From NCBI RefSeq assembly GCF_001517085.1, contig NZ_LRAC01000174.1, positions 78,290 to 142,289 on the forward strand: a stretch of 64,000 nucleotides of DNA, given 5' to 3'. This document shows positions 1 through 8,269 of this stretch, piece after piece; position 1 is the first letter of the stretch, and each line of letters starts with the position of its first letter. A program made the translations under genes and the position numbers. Origin of the DNA: Paenibacillus sp. DMB5 (GTDB lineage: Bacteria; Bacillota; Bacilli; Paenibacillales; Paenibacillaceae). Under the pieces are notes generated by a model. The model saw only the letters and a list, made by a program, of their open reading frames with translations. It did no database searches and was not told the origin of the DNA.

Positions 1-85
1 TTGCCGAAGGCGCCCCGATGACTACCGCAACTGCCAAATCCAGCACATTTCCCTTGATCGCAAAGCTTTTAAATTCCTTCCACAT
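1..85 (-). CDS. mscL: Large-conductance mechanosensitive channel MscL, N-terminal part only, apparent frameshift
   Basis: This is the beginning of MscL, the small inner-membrane channel that opens under high membrane tension and releases solutes on hypo-osmotic shock. Reading leftward from the ATG at 85, the product begins MWKEFKSFAIKGN and continues LDLAVAVVIGA, the family's hallmark N-terminal helix and first membrane segment. A GGGGGA ribosome site lies seven bases upstream. After residue 25 the frame gives A-P-S-A, where the family has A-A-F-G-K. Adding one G in the GCGCC at about position 12 restores the conserved reading, so a single base seems to be missing. The rest of the gene is outside the window. 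Identity is secure from the start; whether the frameshift is real cannot be decided here. Confidence 0.8.
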   Translation of the reverse strand, partial: MWKEFKSFAIKGNVLDLAVAVVIGAPSA

Positions 86-191
86 TCCATTTCCCCCGAT
101 AATTTGATTTTAGTTATTATAGCATTAAAAAAGCAAAGCCGGGAACTTCCGGTTCTGCTTCTTTTGCGCTGCAGCCATAACTGGGCCTATA

Positions 192-1412
192 CTACTGCCG
201 GTGCAGCTCATGGTAAGTCTCCCGGATGAACGTGCAAAATACGGAAGAAGGATAGTTCTGTACACGCTCATAAGCAATCTCTGACTGCTGGCGTGCTTCC
301 TCCAGCTTCCCGGCTCTGGCATAGATTCTGGCTTTATAGGCATAGGAAGTGAATACGGCCGCGCGGTCCAGCGGATGGTGGACATCATCGGTAAGGGTAA
401 CTTTGGATAACAGCTCCAGCGCCTCCTCATCCCGCCCCAGATAATACAGGGCTGTTCCCGCTGCCAGGCTGCGGCTGGATAAATACCTGTCCCCTTCTGC
501 CTGAAACTGTTCTCCAATCCTCAGAGCATCCTCGTACCGCTGCTCCGCATTCGCCTGCCTCATCTGGGCCAGCTTCAGCAGCTGTACGGACAATCTGTCC
601 TCTGACAGCTCAACATACAGCCGCGATTTCTCCAGGTAATGTCCCGCTTCCTCCAGGCTTCCGGCCATGAGGGCAAGATTGGATAACACACGGTAAAAAT
701 GGTCTGTCAAATAATATACGCCTTCTTCACGTGACAGTGCAATGGCATCCAGTGCCGCTTTCCGGCTCCCGCTGTAATCTCCCAGGGCGGATAGAGTAAC
801 GCTCTCTGCGTAATGGAGGTCCAGCTCGAACAGAAAATTGTTGCCGACTTTTTTGCTCATATATTCTTTCCTGACACGCAAAATAAGCGCAAGACTCTCT
901 TGATACCTGCCTTGTGTAAACAGCAGCGCGTAGGTCAGATACTGGACTTTAGCGCTCTCCACAAATAATCCGAACCGTTCGTAGATCTCAGTAGCCCTTG
1001 CGACCGCCTCTTCCCCTCCTGCACTCCCTGTATAATAGCAGGCAGCCACATAGAACTCCATCAGCCGGGCGGCATCGACCGTCACCGGGAGCTTTGCATC
1101 CAGCAGCGGCTTTACTCTGGAGACAACCGCTTTATAGTTTTTCTGCTTGAACTGGACTTCAATATCGCGTACCAGCCGGGCCAGCTCAGCACCCTGATCA
1201 TCCTCCAGGAAGTAACCGGCGTCTACTCCAAGACGCTCAGCCAGAATCTGCAGGCTGCGCATAGAGGGCATGGCACGGCCGTTCTCGATCTGGCTGAGCA
1301 TGCTTTTGGTCATCGCTTCTCCGGCCAGCTCGCTCTGTGTAAGCCCTTTGGATTGGCGTAATGCTTTTATTTTATCCCCGATTGTCTGTTTAGTTGTCAT
1401 CTGTTTAGCCAT
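192..1412 (-). CDS. XRE-family transcriptional regulator with TPR-like C-terminal domain
   Basis: A 406-residue regulator. Residues about 12-65 form a Cro/C1-type helix-turn-helix (KALRQSKGLTQSELA, then SMLSQIENGRAMPS). The remaining roughly 330 residues are helical and rich in A/L/Y/E, as in the TPR-containing Rgg/PlcR-like and Bacillus transition regulators that sense peptides or protein partners. It is divergent from the MFS gene at 1563, and the AT-rich space between them holds a palindrome, so local autoregulation and control of the exporter is the likely role (inference). The start is ambiguous: ATG at 1412 has AAGG directly against it, while ATG at 1400 (protein starting MTTKQTIGDK) lies 12 bases after the same AAGG. 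No ligand can be inferred. Confidence 0.85.
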   Translation of the reverse strand: MAKQMTTKQTIGDKIKALRQSKGLTQSELAGEAMTKSMLSQIENGRAMPSMRSLQILAERLGVDAGYFLEDDQGAELARLVRDIEVQFKQKNYKAVVSRVKPLLDAKLPVTVDAARLMEFYVAACYYTGSAGGEEAVARATEIYERFGLFVESAKVQYLTYALLFTQGRYQESLALILRVRKEYMSKKVGNNFLFELDLHYAESVTLSALGDYSGSRKAALDAIALSREEGVYYLTDHFYRVLSNLALMAGSLEEAGHYLEKSRLYVELSEDRLSVQLLKLAQMRQANAEQRYEDALRIGEQFQAEGDRYLSSRSLAAGTALYYLGRDEEALELLSKVTLTDDVHHPLDRAAVFTSYAYKARIYARAGKLEEARQQSEIAYERVQNYPSSVFCTFIRETYHELHRQ

Positions 1413-1462
1413 CCTTATGTCTGTCTTTCTACCAGTATAACTTAATTTCCCGGTAAGAAAAA

Positions 1463-1489
1463 ATAAAGTTTAATAAAATTTAACTTTAT
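1463..1489. promoter_or_regulatory. Palindromic AT-rich operator between regulator and MFS gene
   Basis: The arms ATAAAGTT and AACTTTAT flank an 11-base AT spacer; the arms extend to 11 bases with one mismatch. A further half-site, ATTTAACTTT, follows at about 1532-1541, just before the MFS ribosome site. Its place in the divergent intergenic region suggests it is the binding site of the neighbouring XRE regulator. This is inference from position and symmetry. Confidence 0.45.
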
Positions 1490-1562
1490 ATTGCAATTAC
1501 ATGCTAGCACACATACAATATGTTTAATATAATTTAACTTTCGTTTTTAAGGAGTGCTGTTT

Positions 1563-2894
1563 ATGGTAAAGGAAAAAAGCTTTTGGGCTGCTCCAGGCAA
1601 CCGGAATATGCTGCTGTTCTTTACAGCCAAGCTCGCTTCAATTCTCGGCTCCGGTATGTACACTTTTGTAGTGGGGCTGTATATCCTGAAGCTCACAGGC
1701 TCCGGGAGCAGCTTCGCCGTTACGATGGTCTGCGGAATGCTGCCGCGGATTGTACTCGCCCCCTTTGCCGGCGTGATGGCGGACCGGATGAACCGCCGCC
1801 GGCTGCTGATTTACTCAGACCTCGGCGCCGTATTAACGCTGCTGCTGGCTTATCTGACAGTCTCGCTGAACGGAGTCACACTGCCGCCTGTTTACGTGAC
1901 CCTCGTTCTGCTCTCAGTCTGTTCTACCTTTTACGGCATTGCCGTCTCCTCTTCCCTGCTCCAGCTTGTAGAGGCAGATTCTCTCCAGCGTGCCGGATCG
2001 CTCAATCAGATCGCCGGCTCCATTGGCGGCCTGCTCGCACCTGTTCTGGGCGGCATGCTGTATGCCACCGTTCAGCTGGAGCTGTTCCTGCTGCTTAATG
2101 CTGCAGGCTTTGCGGTCTCTACCCTCATGAGCTTCGGCCTCAAGTTCAAACCGGCGGCAAACTCAGATGCTTCCGCTCACGCGCACAAGCCATTGCCGGA
2201 TAAGTCTGCCGGCCGCACTGTGCTGACTGAGTTCCGCAGCAGTCTGGCCGGCGGAATATCCTACGTCTTTAAAAAGCCCGTCATCCGCTCCGTTATGATT
2301 ATCGTCTTCTGGGTCAATTTCTTCGTCGTTTCCCTGAATGTAGTCCTGCCTTATGCCGTTGTTCAGACGCTATCCCTCAGCTCCGGACAATATGGCACCA
2401 TTAATGCGATGCTCGCCGCAGGCATGCTGGCGATGTCGCTGCTGCTGACCGTCCGCCGCCAGAGCAGCAGTCCGACCAGTTCATTGATCCGCGGCCTGCT
2501 TATGCTCGGACTGCTGTTCCTTGCGCTGGCCTTGCCGCTGATCGTTGATTTAAGCCGTACCGGGACTTTTATCTATCTGATGGCCATGCTGTTTATGGTC
2601 GGCTCCACCGTAATGAATATCAATATACCGGTGCAGGTGTATCTTCAGAAGACGGTTGAGTCTGCCTATCTCGGAAGAGTATTTGCCGTCGTGGAGACAG
2701 CCTCCGGGGCGATCGCTCCGGCAGGAATGATCCTCTACGGGGTGCTTGTAGACTCGGTTCCTCCCTCCATCCTGCTCGGAGTTTCCGGCTTGTCAATCCT
2801 GCTGGTCACTTGGCTCGGCTCCAGAAGCCTGAAACGCGGCATCGGACAGGAAGTAACGCAGCAGCGGGAAAGCGCGGTGCAGCTTCCTACCTGA
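1563..2894 (+). CDS. MFS transporter (MFS-3/MdtG-like drug exporter family)
   Basis: A major facilitator superfamily permease of about 443 residues. Residues 13-100 contain the first membrane helices and the motif-A loop (GVMADRMNRRRLL), typical of proton-driven exporters. Further hydrophobic helices run to about residue 420, with a long basic central loop near residues 195-225 separating the two six-helix halves. The ATG at 1563 is preferred: AAGGAG lies eight bases upstream, whereas the upstream in-frame GTG at 1554 overlaps that site. The gene is divergent from the XRE regulator and followed by a hairpin terminator, so it is probably monocistronic. The family includes macrolide and other drug exporters, but no substrate can be assigned from sequence alone. 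Confidence 0.85.
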   Translation: MVKEKSFWAAPGNRNMLLFFTAKLASILGSGMYTFVVGLYILKLTGSGSSFAVTMVCGMLPRIVLAPFAGVMADRMNRRRLLIYSDLGAVLTLLLAYLTVSLNGVTLPPVYVTLVLLSVCSTFYGIAVSSSLLQLVEADSLQRAGSLNQIAGSIGGLLAPVLGGMLYATVQLELFLLLNAAGFAVSTLMSFGLKFKPAANSDASAHAHKPLPDKSAGRTVLTEFRSSLAGGISYVFKKPVIRSVMIIVFWVNFFVVSLNVVLPYAVVQTLSLSSGQYGTINAMLAAGMLAMSLLLTVRRQSSSPTSSLIRGLLMLGLLFLALALPLIVDLSRTGTFIYLMAMLFMVGSTVMNINIPVQVYLQKTVESAYLGRVFAVVETASGAIAPAGMILYGVLVDSVPPSILLGVSGLSILLVTWLGSRSLKRGIGQEVTQQRESAVQLPT

Positions 2895-2930
2895 GGCTAC
2901 ATCATGAATGCCGCCGGAAACAATAAAAAA

Positions 2931-2955
2931 GCCTGCGGCATATATCGCCGCAGGC
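2931..2955. terminator. Bidirectional intrinsic terminator
   Basis: GCCTGCGGC and GCCGCAGGC form a nine-base-pair stem around a short AT loop. It is preceded by an A run and followed by a partial T run (CTTTCT), so it can serve the MFS gene on the plus strand and the surface-protein gene on the minus strand. Confidence 0.75.
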
Positions 2956-2993
2956 TTTCTGCTGTAGCTGACCATGGGATCAGCACATTTGAA

Positions 2994-5900
2994 TTACTCC
3001 TGATTACGTCTGCCTCTGAACACCCGGTTCAGCACAATACCTGCCGCAATCAAGCCAAGCCCTGCCAGATAGATCGGGAGCGGACTGCTCTCGCCGGTCT
3101 GCGGCAGCTGGCCGTCAACCCCGGAATCCGTTACAGTCCCTTTTGGAATATTGTCATCATCGATATCGATATCCGGAGTATCCGTATCAGGACTGCCGCT
3201 GTCAGGGTCACCCCCGCCAAGCGGAATCTCATCGTCAACCGGAATTTCTACGGTTCCTCCACCAGGGGATTCCGGTGAAACTGACGGCCCCGGTGTTGCT
3301 GCCGGAGGAGTAATTGCCGGACCGCCCGGAATCTCATCATCTACAATAATTACACCCGGAACTTCAGTACCCGGCGGCGGCGTACCCGGTGTTCCTCCAG
3401 GAATTGCCGGTGAAGGAGCAGGAGAAGGTGTTACTCCTGGTCCAGGTGATGTCGTAGCGGTAGGTGCCGCTGACTCTGTAGGTACCGGTGATACCGTTGG
3501 TACCGGTGATGCTGTCGGCGCCGGTGATCCGGTTGCAGCCGGGGTTTCCGTTGGTACAGCCGTCGGTGATGGCGTTACCGTCGGAGTTGGTGTAGCTGTC
3601 GGCTGTACGGCAGTATTGTATACGGTCAGGTTAATCCCTGCCACCGAGCTTATGCTCACCGGATATTCTCTTGTATCCAGCACATAGCCGCTCGGCGCCG
3701 CTGTCTCAATCAGAATATAGCTGCCCAGCCAGATGTTATTGAACACTGCGCTGCCTGCCGCGTCCGTAGTGCGTGTGTTAACCAATACGCGCTCAGTCCC
3801 GTTAAGACGGTAGAGTTCAAAGGTCGCGCCTGCCAGCACTTTACCGGTGTTCTGGGCGTCCAGCTTGCTGACGGTCAGTGTTCCCCGCTCCCCGCTGCCT
3901 GTGCCCGAGCCGCTGGATACACCGACAATGACCTCTGTCGTTGTATTCTTTTCAACATTAACAACATTATTTCCGGTAAATTTCGCGGTGTTGGTCAGCT
4001 TATCGCCTGTCTTCGCTGCAATCAGCGACTGGTACTCCAGGATATAAGCCCTGTCAATGTCACGGGCAAAGCTTAGTTCAAAGCTCTGTCTGCCATTGTC
4101 ATCGGCCAGTACCTGCAGGGTGTAGTCCACACCTTTTACCAATGCCGTGCTGCTCTTCGTAATATCGCCGTTTGCAGCAGCTATTCCTTCATAAAGACGG
4201 AAAGAATCCGGCAGTAAAATCTGATTAATACTTGGCGTATCAATAATCTTGGCATCCTTAACATGGGACTGGCTGCGGTTCACCGCAAGGGTCCAGTCGA
4301 TCTTTTCCCCGTTCTGGAGCCCGCTCTTCAGGACATATTCCCCGCCGTGCGGAATTGATACCGATGCGGTCAGATCCCTGGATACCTTTTTCTCACCGTC
4401 CAGCAGATTCGCCGTGTTGACTACAGTGCTGCCGATAAGCTGGCCGGCCAGAGTAGTCTTAAAGACAACGGCATACGCTTCGCTGATGCTTTTAGCGAAA
4501 ATGATTCTAAGCTTACCATCGTTACCTGCGTAGTAGGTGTAGGCGCTGCTGCCCAGTTCGGCACCCAGCGTATAATCTCCCTTGGCATCCACATTCAGCT
4601 TATAAACCTTCAGTGAATCCGGGATCAGTCTCTGCCCGGCGGTCAGCACATCGGATACAACAGGAAGCTTTACCTCTTTGGCGGTATAATTGACGCCTAC
4701 CGTCCAGGTCAGCTCCTTGCTGGAAGCATTATACACTCCGGTTTTGAAACCGTTGTTCTTCCACTCACTGCGGGGAATAAACCTACCGTCCGCACTTGTA
4801 CTCTGCTTAATACCTTCAATATCTGTCCAATCAATCTTGGCTGTGTTAATAAAATCGTCGGTGTTTCCGTTCAGCCAGTCATTGCTGAAATAGGTAGTGT
4901 AGCTGATGGTGTAGGACCCGTTAATCGGGCTTTTGAATTTAATTTTGAAGCCGGCATTAGGCAATACCGGTGTAGCGTATTCCAGCGTATATGCTGATTG
5001 ATCAAGTACTGTATTGCTGCTGTTCCGTACAACGATTGTTTCCGGGATCAGCTTTTGGCCGCCCTGAGGAAAGAGGTCTGTAACCACAACATCCTTCATC
5101 GGATGGTTATCGCCGTTCAGTGTAATTTTCCAGTTCGCAGTATGTTCTGCATAATTTGCCCCGGAGAATGTTTTGTAGACGATAATAGGCCTTACAAGCT
5201 GCGTTGCCGATTGGCTGTACGTGCTGTCTGAAACGGTATTGGTAACGGTATGGTCCTTGAATACCCGCCCAACCGCTTCGGTTTTGTATTCAATCCGGTA
5301 TGCAGAATTGATGCCGGCATTGAATTGCAGTTTGAAGCCCTGCTTGTTCTCCACTCCTGCAATGGCAGTTACTGTGTAATCCGTATTCTCAGTTAACGCA
5401 GTCCCCTTGGTCGCTTTTCCTGAAGAATCCAGCGTCACCGGATACACTTTAAGCGAAAAAGGCACAAGCTGCTGGGTGTCGTCGAACAAATCCCTGAGTA
5501 CGGCACTCTGCTGCGGAATGCTCTTCAGGTTGTAATTGTATTCGATGGCCCAGGTAATGACCTGGATGCCCCAGTCGTAATGAACCGCTTGTTTCTTCAA
5601 GCTGCCGCCGCGCTCTACATTGACTGTCGCCGAAGCACTGGCCGGATCACGCCCGTCTCCTGTAAAGGTGGCGGTATTCGTGTAGCTCGCCTCATCCCCG
5701 GTAATTCCCGTTGTATACGTGATGCGGTAAGCTCCGTTAATAACAGGATCGGCAAAACGTACTGTAAGCACACCGCCTGCAACTTCGGCAGAATACTTGC
5801 TGCCATCCACCACAGCACCCTGCTGCACTGTGCCGTCAAGCTGCACATTCAGCTGGTAAACAGCCAGCGTCACAGTGCTGTCCAGCGTCAGGCCGGCCGG

Positions 5901-6560
5901 GATCGGGTCAGTGAGCAGGGCATTGGTTACCGGCTCGAGCCTTTTATTCACATCCACCGTCCAGTCAATCCTGTCGGCATTGAAGCCGCTGGCCCTGCCT
6001 GTCTTGGCAATCGTTGAGCCAACCTCAGGCTTGAACGTAACCGTTATGGTCTGGGCGCCTCCGTTAACCGGGAATATAATCTGCTCGGTCGTGCTTCCGC
6101 TGACCTTGGTGCGGTCAAACTTTGTGTTCACCCGTAGCGTTCCGTGCACATTGCCATGATTCTCAATGTAACTGCTGAAGGTCATCGCTACTTCATGTGT
6201 GGCTTGGCTGACAGTAAAATCGCCCGCCTGCCCGTCATCTGTAACAAGTGTTCCGCTGATGTCATTGAACAGCTGGAACTGTTCAGGCAGCTTGAAGGTA
6301 AAGGTGTCTCCGGCGCTGTAGCTATGTCCGTCGGGAAGCGCCCACGTATAGTCCAGCGTCACATTCGAGTTCACATCATAGACACTGTCCGTAACGGTGC
6401 TTCCGTCAGGTCCGTAAACGGCCATGGACACACTGGTAATGATGTCCGTCTCATGTTCGATCGCTTCTGCCTTAACCTGTGAAATAAACCCGATTCCATA
6501 AGCGTATTGCACAAACAGCATAAGAACCGCAATAGCCAGACTGAACCTCTTTTTTATCAT
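2994..6560 (-). CDS. LPXTG cell-wall-anchored surface protein with tandem Ig-like repeats and a SpaA domain
   Basis: A secreted adhesin-like protein of about 1188 residues, sorted to the wall by sortase. Residues 1-32 are a signal peptide (MIKKRFSLAIAVLML...AEA). Residues about 35-160 resemble a collagen-binding/SdrG-type N-terminal domain. About five repeats of 120-150 residues follow, each opening with a W-x-(V/I/L) strand (DWTVDVN, TWAIEYN, NWKITLN, TWTVGVN, DWTLAVN) and later LIPDS/LVPFS-type strands. A SpaA/Cna-B-like domain comes next (LTVSKLDAQN...LAGATFELYR). After that lie a Thr/Pro/Ser-rich wall-spanning stretch and an acidic stretch with DDEIP-type motifs repeated three times. LPQTG begins near residue 1152, followed by a membrane helix and an RGRR tail. 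ATG 6560 has a GGGGGA site nine bases upstream; a TTG at 6605 is possible but less likely. No sortase gene is in the window. Confidence 0.88.
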   Translation of the reverse strand: MIKKRFSLAIAVLMLFVQYAYGIGFISQVKAEAIEHETDIITSVSMAVYGPDGSTVTDSVYDVNSNVTLDYTWALPDGHSYSAGDTFTFKLPEQFQLFNDISGTLVTDDGQAGDFTVSQATHEVAMTFSSYIENHGNVHGTLRVNTKFDRTKVSGSTTEQIIFPVNGGAQTITVTFKPEVGSTIAKTGRASGFNADRIDWTVDVNKRLEPVTNALLTDPIPAGLTLDSTVTLAVYQLNVQLDGTVQQGAVVDGSKYSAEVAGGVLTVRFADPVINGAYRITYTTGITGDEASYTNTATFTGDGRDPASASATVNVERGGSLKKQAVHYDWGIQVITWAIEYNYNLKSIPQQSAVLRDLFDDTQQLVPFSLKVYPVTLDSSGKATKGTALTENTDYTVTAIAGVENKQGFKLQFNAGINSAYRIEYKTEAVGRVFKDHTVTNTVSDSTYSQSATQLVRPIIVYKTFSGANYAEHTANWKITLNGDNHPMKDVVVTDLFPQGGQKLIPETIVVRNSSNTVLDQSAYTLEYATPVLPNAGFKIKFKSPINGSYTISYTTYFSNDWLNGNTDDFINTAKIDWTDIEGIKQSTSADGRFIPRSEWKNNGFKTGVYNASSKELTWTVGVNYTAKEVKLPVVSDVLTAGQRLIPDSLKVYKLNVDAKGDYTLGAELGSSAYTYYAGNDGKLRIIFAKSISEAYAVVFKTTLAGQLIGSTVVNTANLLDGEKKVSRDLTASVSIPHGGEYVLKSGLQNGEKIDWTLAVNRSQSHVKDAKIIDTPSINQILLPDSFRLYEGIAAANGDITKSSTALVKGVDYTLQVLADDNGRQSFELSFARDIDRAYILEYQSLIAAKTGDKLTNTAKFTGNNVVNVEKNTTTEVIVGVSSGSGTGSGERGTLTVSKLDAQNTGKVLAGATFELYRLNGTERVLVNTRTTDAAGSAVFNNIWLGSYILIETAAPSGYVLDTREYPVSISSVAGINLTVYNTAVQPTATPTPTVTPSPTAVPTETPAATGSPAPTASPVPTVSPVPTESAAPTATTSPGPGVTPSPAPSPAIPGGTPGTPPPGTEVPGVIIVDDEIPGGPAITPPAATPGPSVSPESPGGGTVEIPVDDEIPLGGGDPDSGSPDTDTPDIDIDDDNIPKGTVTDSGVDGQLPQTGESSPLPIYLAGLGLIAAGIVLNRVFRGRRNQE

Positions 6561-6846
6561 TCCCCGGTATCCCCCATTCCTAAAATTCATTTCAGCTCTC
6601 ACCAAGGCTTCTGTTTAAGATGGCGCCGAATCCGCTGGTAATGGCACACTCCGCCCAAAGGCCAGTTATGTATATCGGTCAAAAACCGTCCATCTTATGT
6701 AAACAAGCAGAATTCCTTCCTTTTCTGGTCAGCTTGAGCGTTATATACTTATATCACCTAAGTATAGAAGCTTAGAATCAAAAAATGTTTAAAACAGGAA
6801 TATTTATTTTTTGAAAAGCAAGCTTTAGAATAAGGGAGCGAAATTT

Positions 6847-7602
6847 GTGGATCTGACTAGCTTTTTGGGACGAAAACACGAGAGCGATTTCATTATGTTC
6901 ACGGCTCCGCATTTCCTGGCCCTGGCTGCAGCAGCTGCACTTTGTGTGCTGCTGTTCGCAGCAAGGTTTGCACTGCGCACCCGCCCGCTTCTGCGGAACC
7001 AGGTCCGCTGGCTGCTGATTATCGTACTGCTGGCTTCAGAAGGCGGGCTGCATGCATGGTATCTGTCCCATGGCATCTGGAGCAGCCGCCAGTCACTGCC
7101 GCTGGAGCTGTGCGGAATTACATTGCTGCTGTCAGCGGTTATGCTGCTAACCCGCAGCCGGCTGCTCTACTCTTTTCTGTATTTTGCCGGGATCGGCGGG
7201 GCCTGTATCGCTCTCCTCACGCCTAATCTGGTCTATCCTTTTCCGCATATCCGTTTTCTCCTGTTCTTTACGGCGCATGCGGCAATCGTGCTGTCCTCCC
7301 TGTTCATGACCTGGGCTTACGGATTCCGGCCGACCTGGCGGTCGCTAATGTTTACCATGCTCTGCCTTAACCTGATCGCTGTCATTGTTTTTGCGCTGGA
7401 TAAGCTGCTTGGCGCCAATTACATGTTCCTGGCTCATAAGCCCGGCACCTTCTCCGTTCTCGACTACTTTGGCCCTTATCCTTATTACCTGCTGGTGGAG
7501 GAGGTATTTGCTCTCGTCATTTTCCTCTTGATGTTCCTGATATTCTTCAAGCTGCCGGAGATGGTCAGAAGCCGGAAGGCTTCCCGGAGCAGAAATTTAT
7601 AA
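6847..7602 (+). CDS. YwaF/TIGR02206-family integral membrane protein
   Basis: A 251-residue polytopic membrane protein with about six or seven hydrophobic helices, running from FLALAAAAALCVLLF near residue 25 to FALVIFLLMFLIFF near residue 230. The pattern, including an early FTAPHF, a central LPLELCG and a late DYFGPYPYYLLVEE, matches the YwaF (TIGR02206) family of unknown function in Bacillota. The GTG start at 6847 is supported by AAGGGAG seven bases upstream. The gene stands alone between a divergent surface-protein gene and a strong bidirectional terminator. No active-site residues are evident and I do not assign a biochemical role. Confidence 0.8.
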   Translation: MDLTSFLGRKHESDFIMFTAPHFLALAAAAALCVLLFAARFALRTRPLLRNQVRWLLIIVLLASEGGLHAWYLSHGIWSSRQSLPLELCGITLLLSAVMLLTRSRLLYSFLYFAGIGGACIALLTPNLVYPFPHIRFLLFFTAHAAIVLSSLFMTWAYGFRPTWRSLMFTMLCLNLIAVIVFALDKLLGANYMFLAHKPGTFSVLDYFGPYPYYLLVEEVFALVIFLLMFLIFFKLPEMVRSRKASRSRNL

Positions 7603-7619
7603 ACACGGTTGTACAAAAA

Positions 7620-7656
7620 AACAGCACCGCCCTGGAAAAACCAGTGCGGTGCTGTT
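7620..7656. terminator. Bidirectional terminator between ywaF-like gene and ppiB
   Basis: AACAGCACCGC pairs with GCGGTGCTGTT around a CCTGG...CCAG inner stem, with an A run before and T residues after. It can terminate transcription of the YwaF-like gene on the plus strand and ppiB on the minus strand. Confidence 0.85.
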
Positions 7657-7690
7657 TCATCATCCGAAAAAGGGCGTTGCCCCGGAAGAA

Positions 7691-8122
7691 TTAAGCTTCG
7701 ATAATTTCGACCGAAGTCATTTTGTCGCGTCCCTGGAAGCTGTCAACCAACTCCATGCCTTGTACAACTTTACCGAATACAGTGTGTACTCCGTCAAGGT
7801 GCGGCTGCGGTGCATAGCAGATGTAGAACTGGCTTCCGCCAGTGTTTTTGCCGGCATGCGCCATAGCCAGCGTTCCGCGCTCATGCTTGTTAGGGTTGAT
7901 CTCGCAGTTGATTGTGTATCCAGGACCGCCTGTGCCGGTACCGTTAGGACAGCCGCCCTGAGCCACAAAACCCGGGATAACGCGGTGGAATACCAGACCG
8001 TTGTAGAAGCCGTCGTTAGCCAGCTTCTCGAAGTTTGCCACAGTATTAGGAGCATCGTTTTCAAACAGATCGATCAGCACTACGCCGCCGTTTTCGAGTG
8101 TAATTTTCGCTTGCTTTGCCAT
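7691..8122 (-). CDS. ppiB: Cytoplasmic cyclophilin-type peptidyl-prolyl cis-trans isomerase
   Basis: A 143-residue single-domain cyclophilin that catalyses cis-trans isomerisation of X-Pro bonds during protein folding. The active-site strand FHRVIPGFVAQGG, the GTGTGGPGY loop, the MAHAGKNTGGSQFYI segment and the LDGVHTVFGKV strand are all present. There is no signal peptide, so it is cytosolic, and its length matches B. subtilis PpiB. ATG 8122 follows an AAAGGGG site. Its position next to lysA and spoVA genes is conserved with B. subtilis, which strengthens the orthology call. Confidence 0.95.
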   Translation of the reverse strand: MAKQAKITLENGGVVLIDLFENDAPNTVANFEKLANDGFYNGLVFHRVIPGFVAQGGCPNGTGTGGPGYTINCEINPNKHERGTLAMAHAGKNTGGSQFYICYAPQPHLDGVHTVFGKVVQGMELVDSFQGRDKMTSVEIIEA

Positions 8123-8193
8123 ATGTAAATGACCCCTTTCAAATGTTCAGATGTACAACACGTTTATTAGTTTACTATGAAACTGCGCACAAA

Positions 8194-8228
8194 GCAAAGC
8201 AAGCGGGAAGGGTTCCCGCTTGCTTTGC
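8194..8228 (-). terminator. Intrinsic terminator downstream of lysA
   Basis: A perfect 16-base inverted repeat (arms beginning GCAAAGCAAGC) closes a three-base loop, with TTTG following on the minus strand. It lies directly after lysA and before ppiB, so the two genes are probably separate transcription units. Confidence 0.8.
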
Positions 8229-8269
8229 AAACGCGCTCAGCCGGAAGGGCTGCTGCCAGAGCCCGAAAC

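Noticed and set aside
5580..6482. Plus-strand frames opposite the LPXTG gene
   Set aside because: Shadow frames of the repeat-rich surface protein, without ribosome sites or domains.
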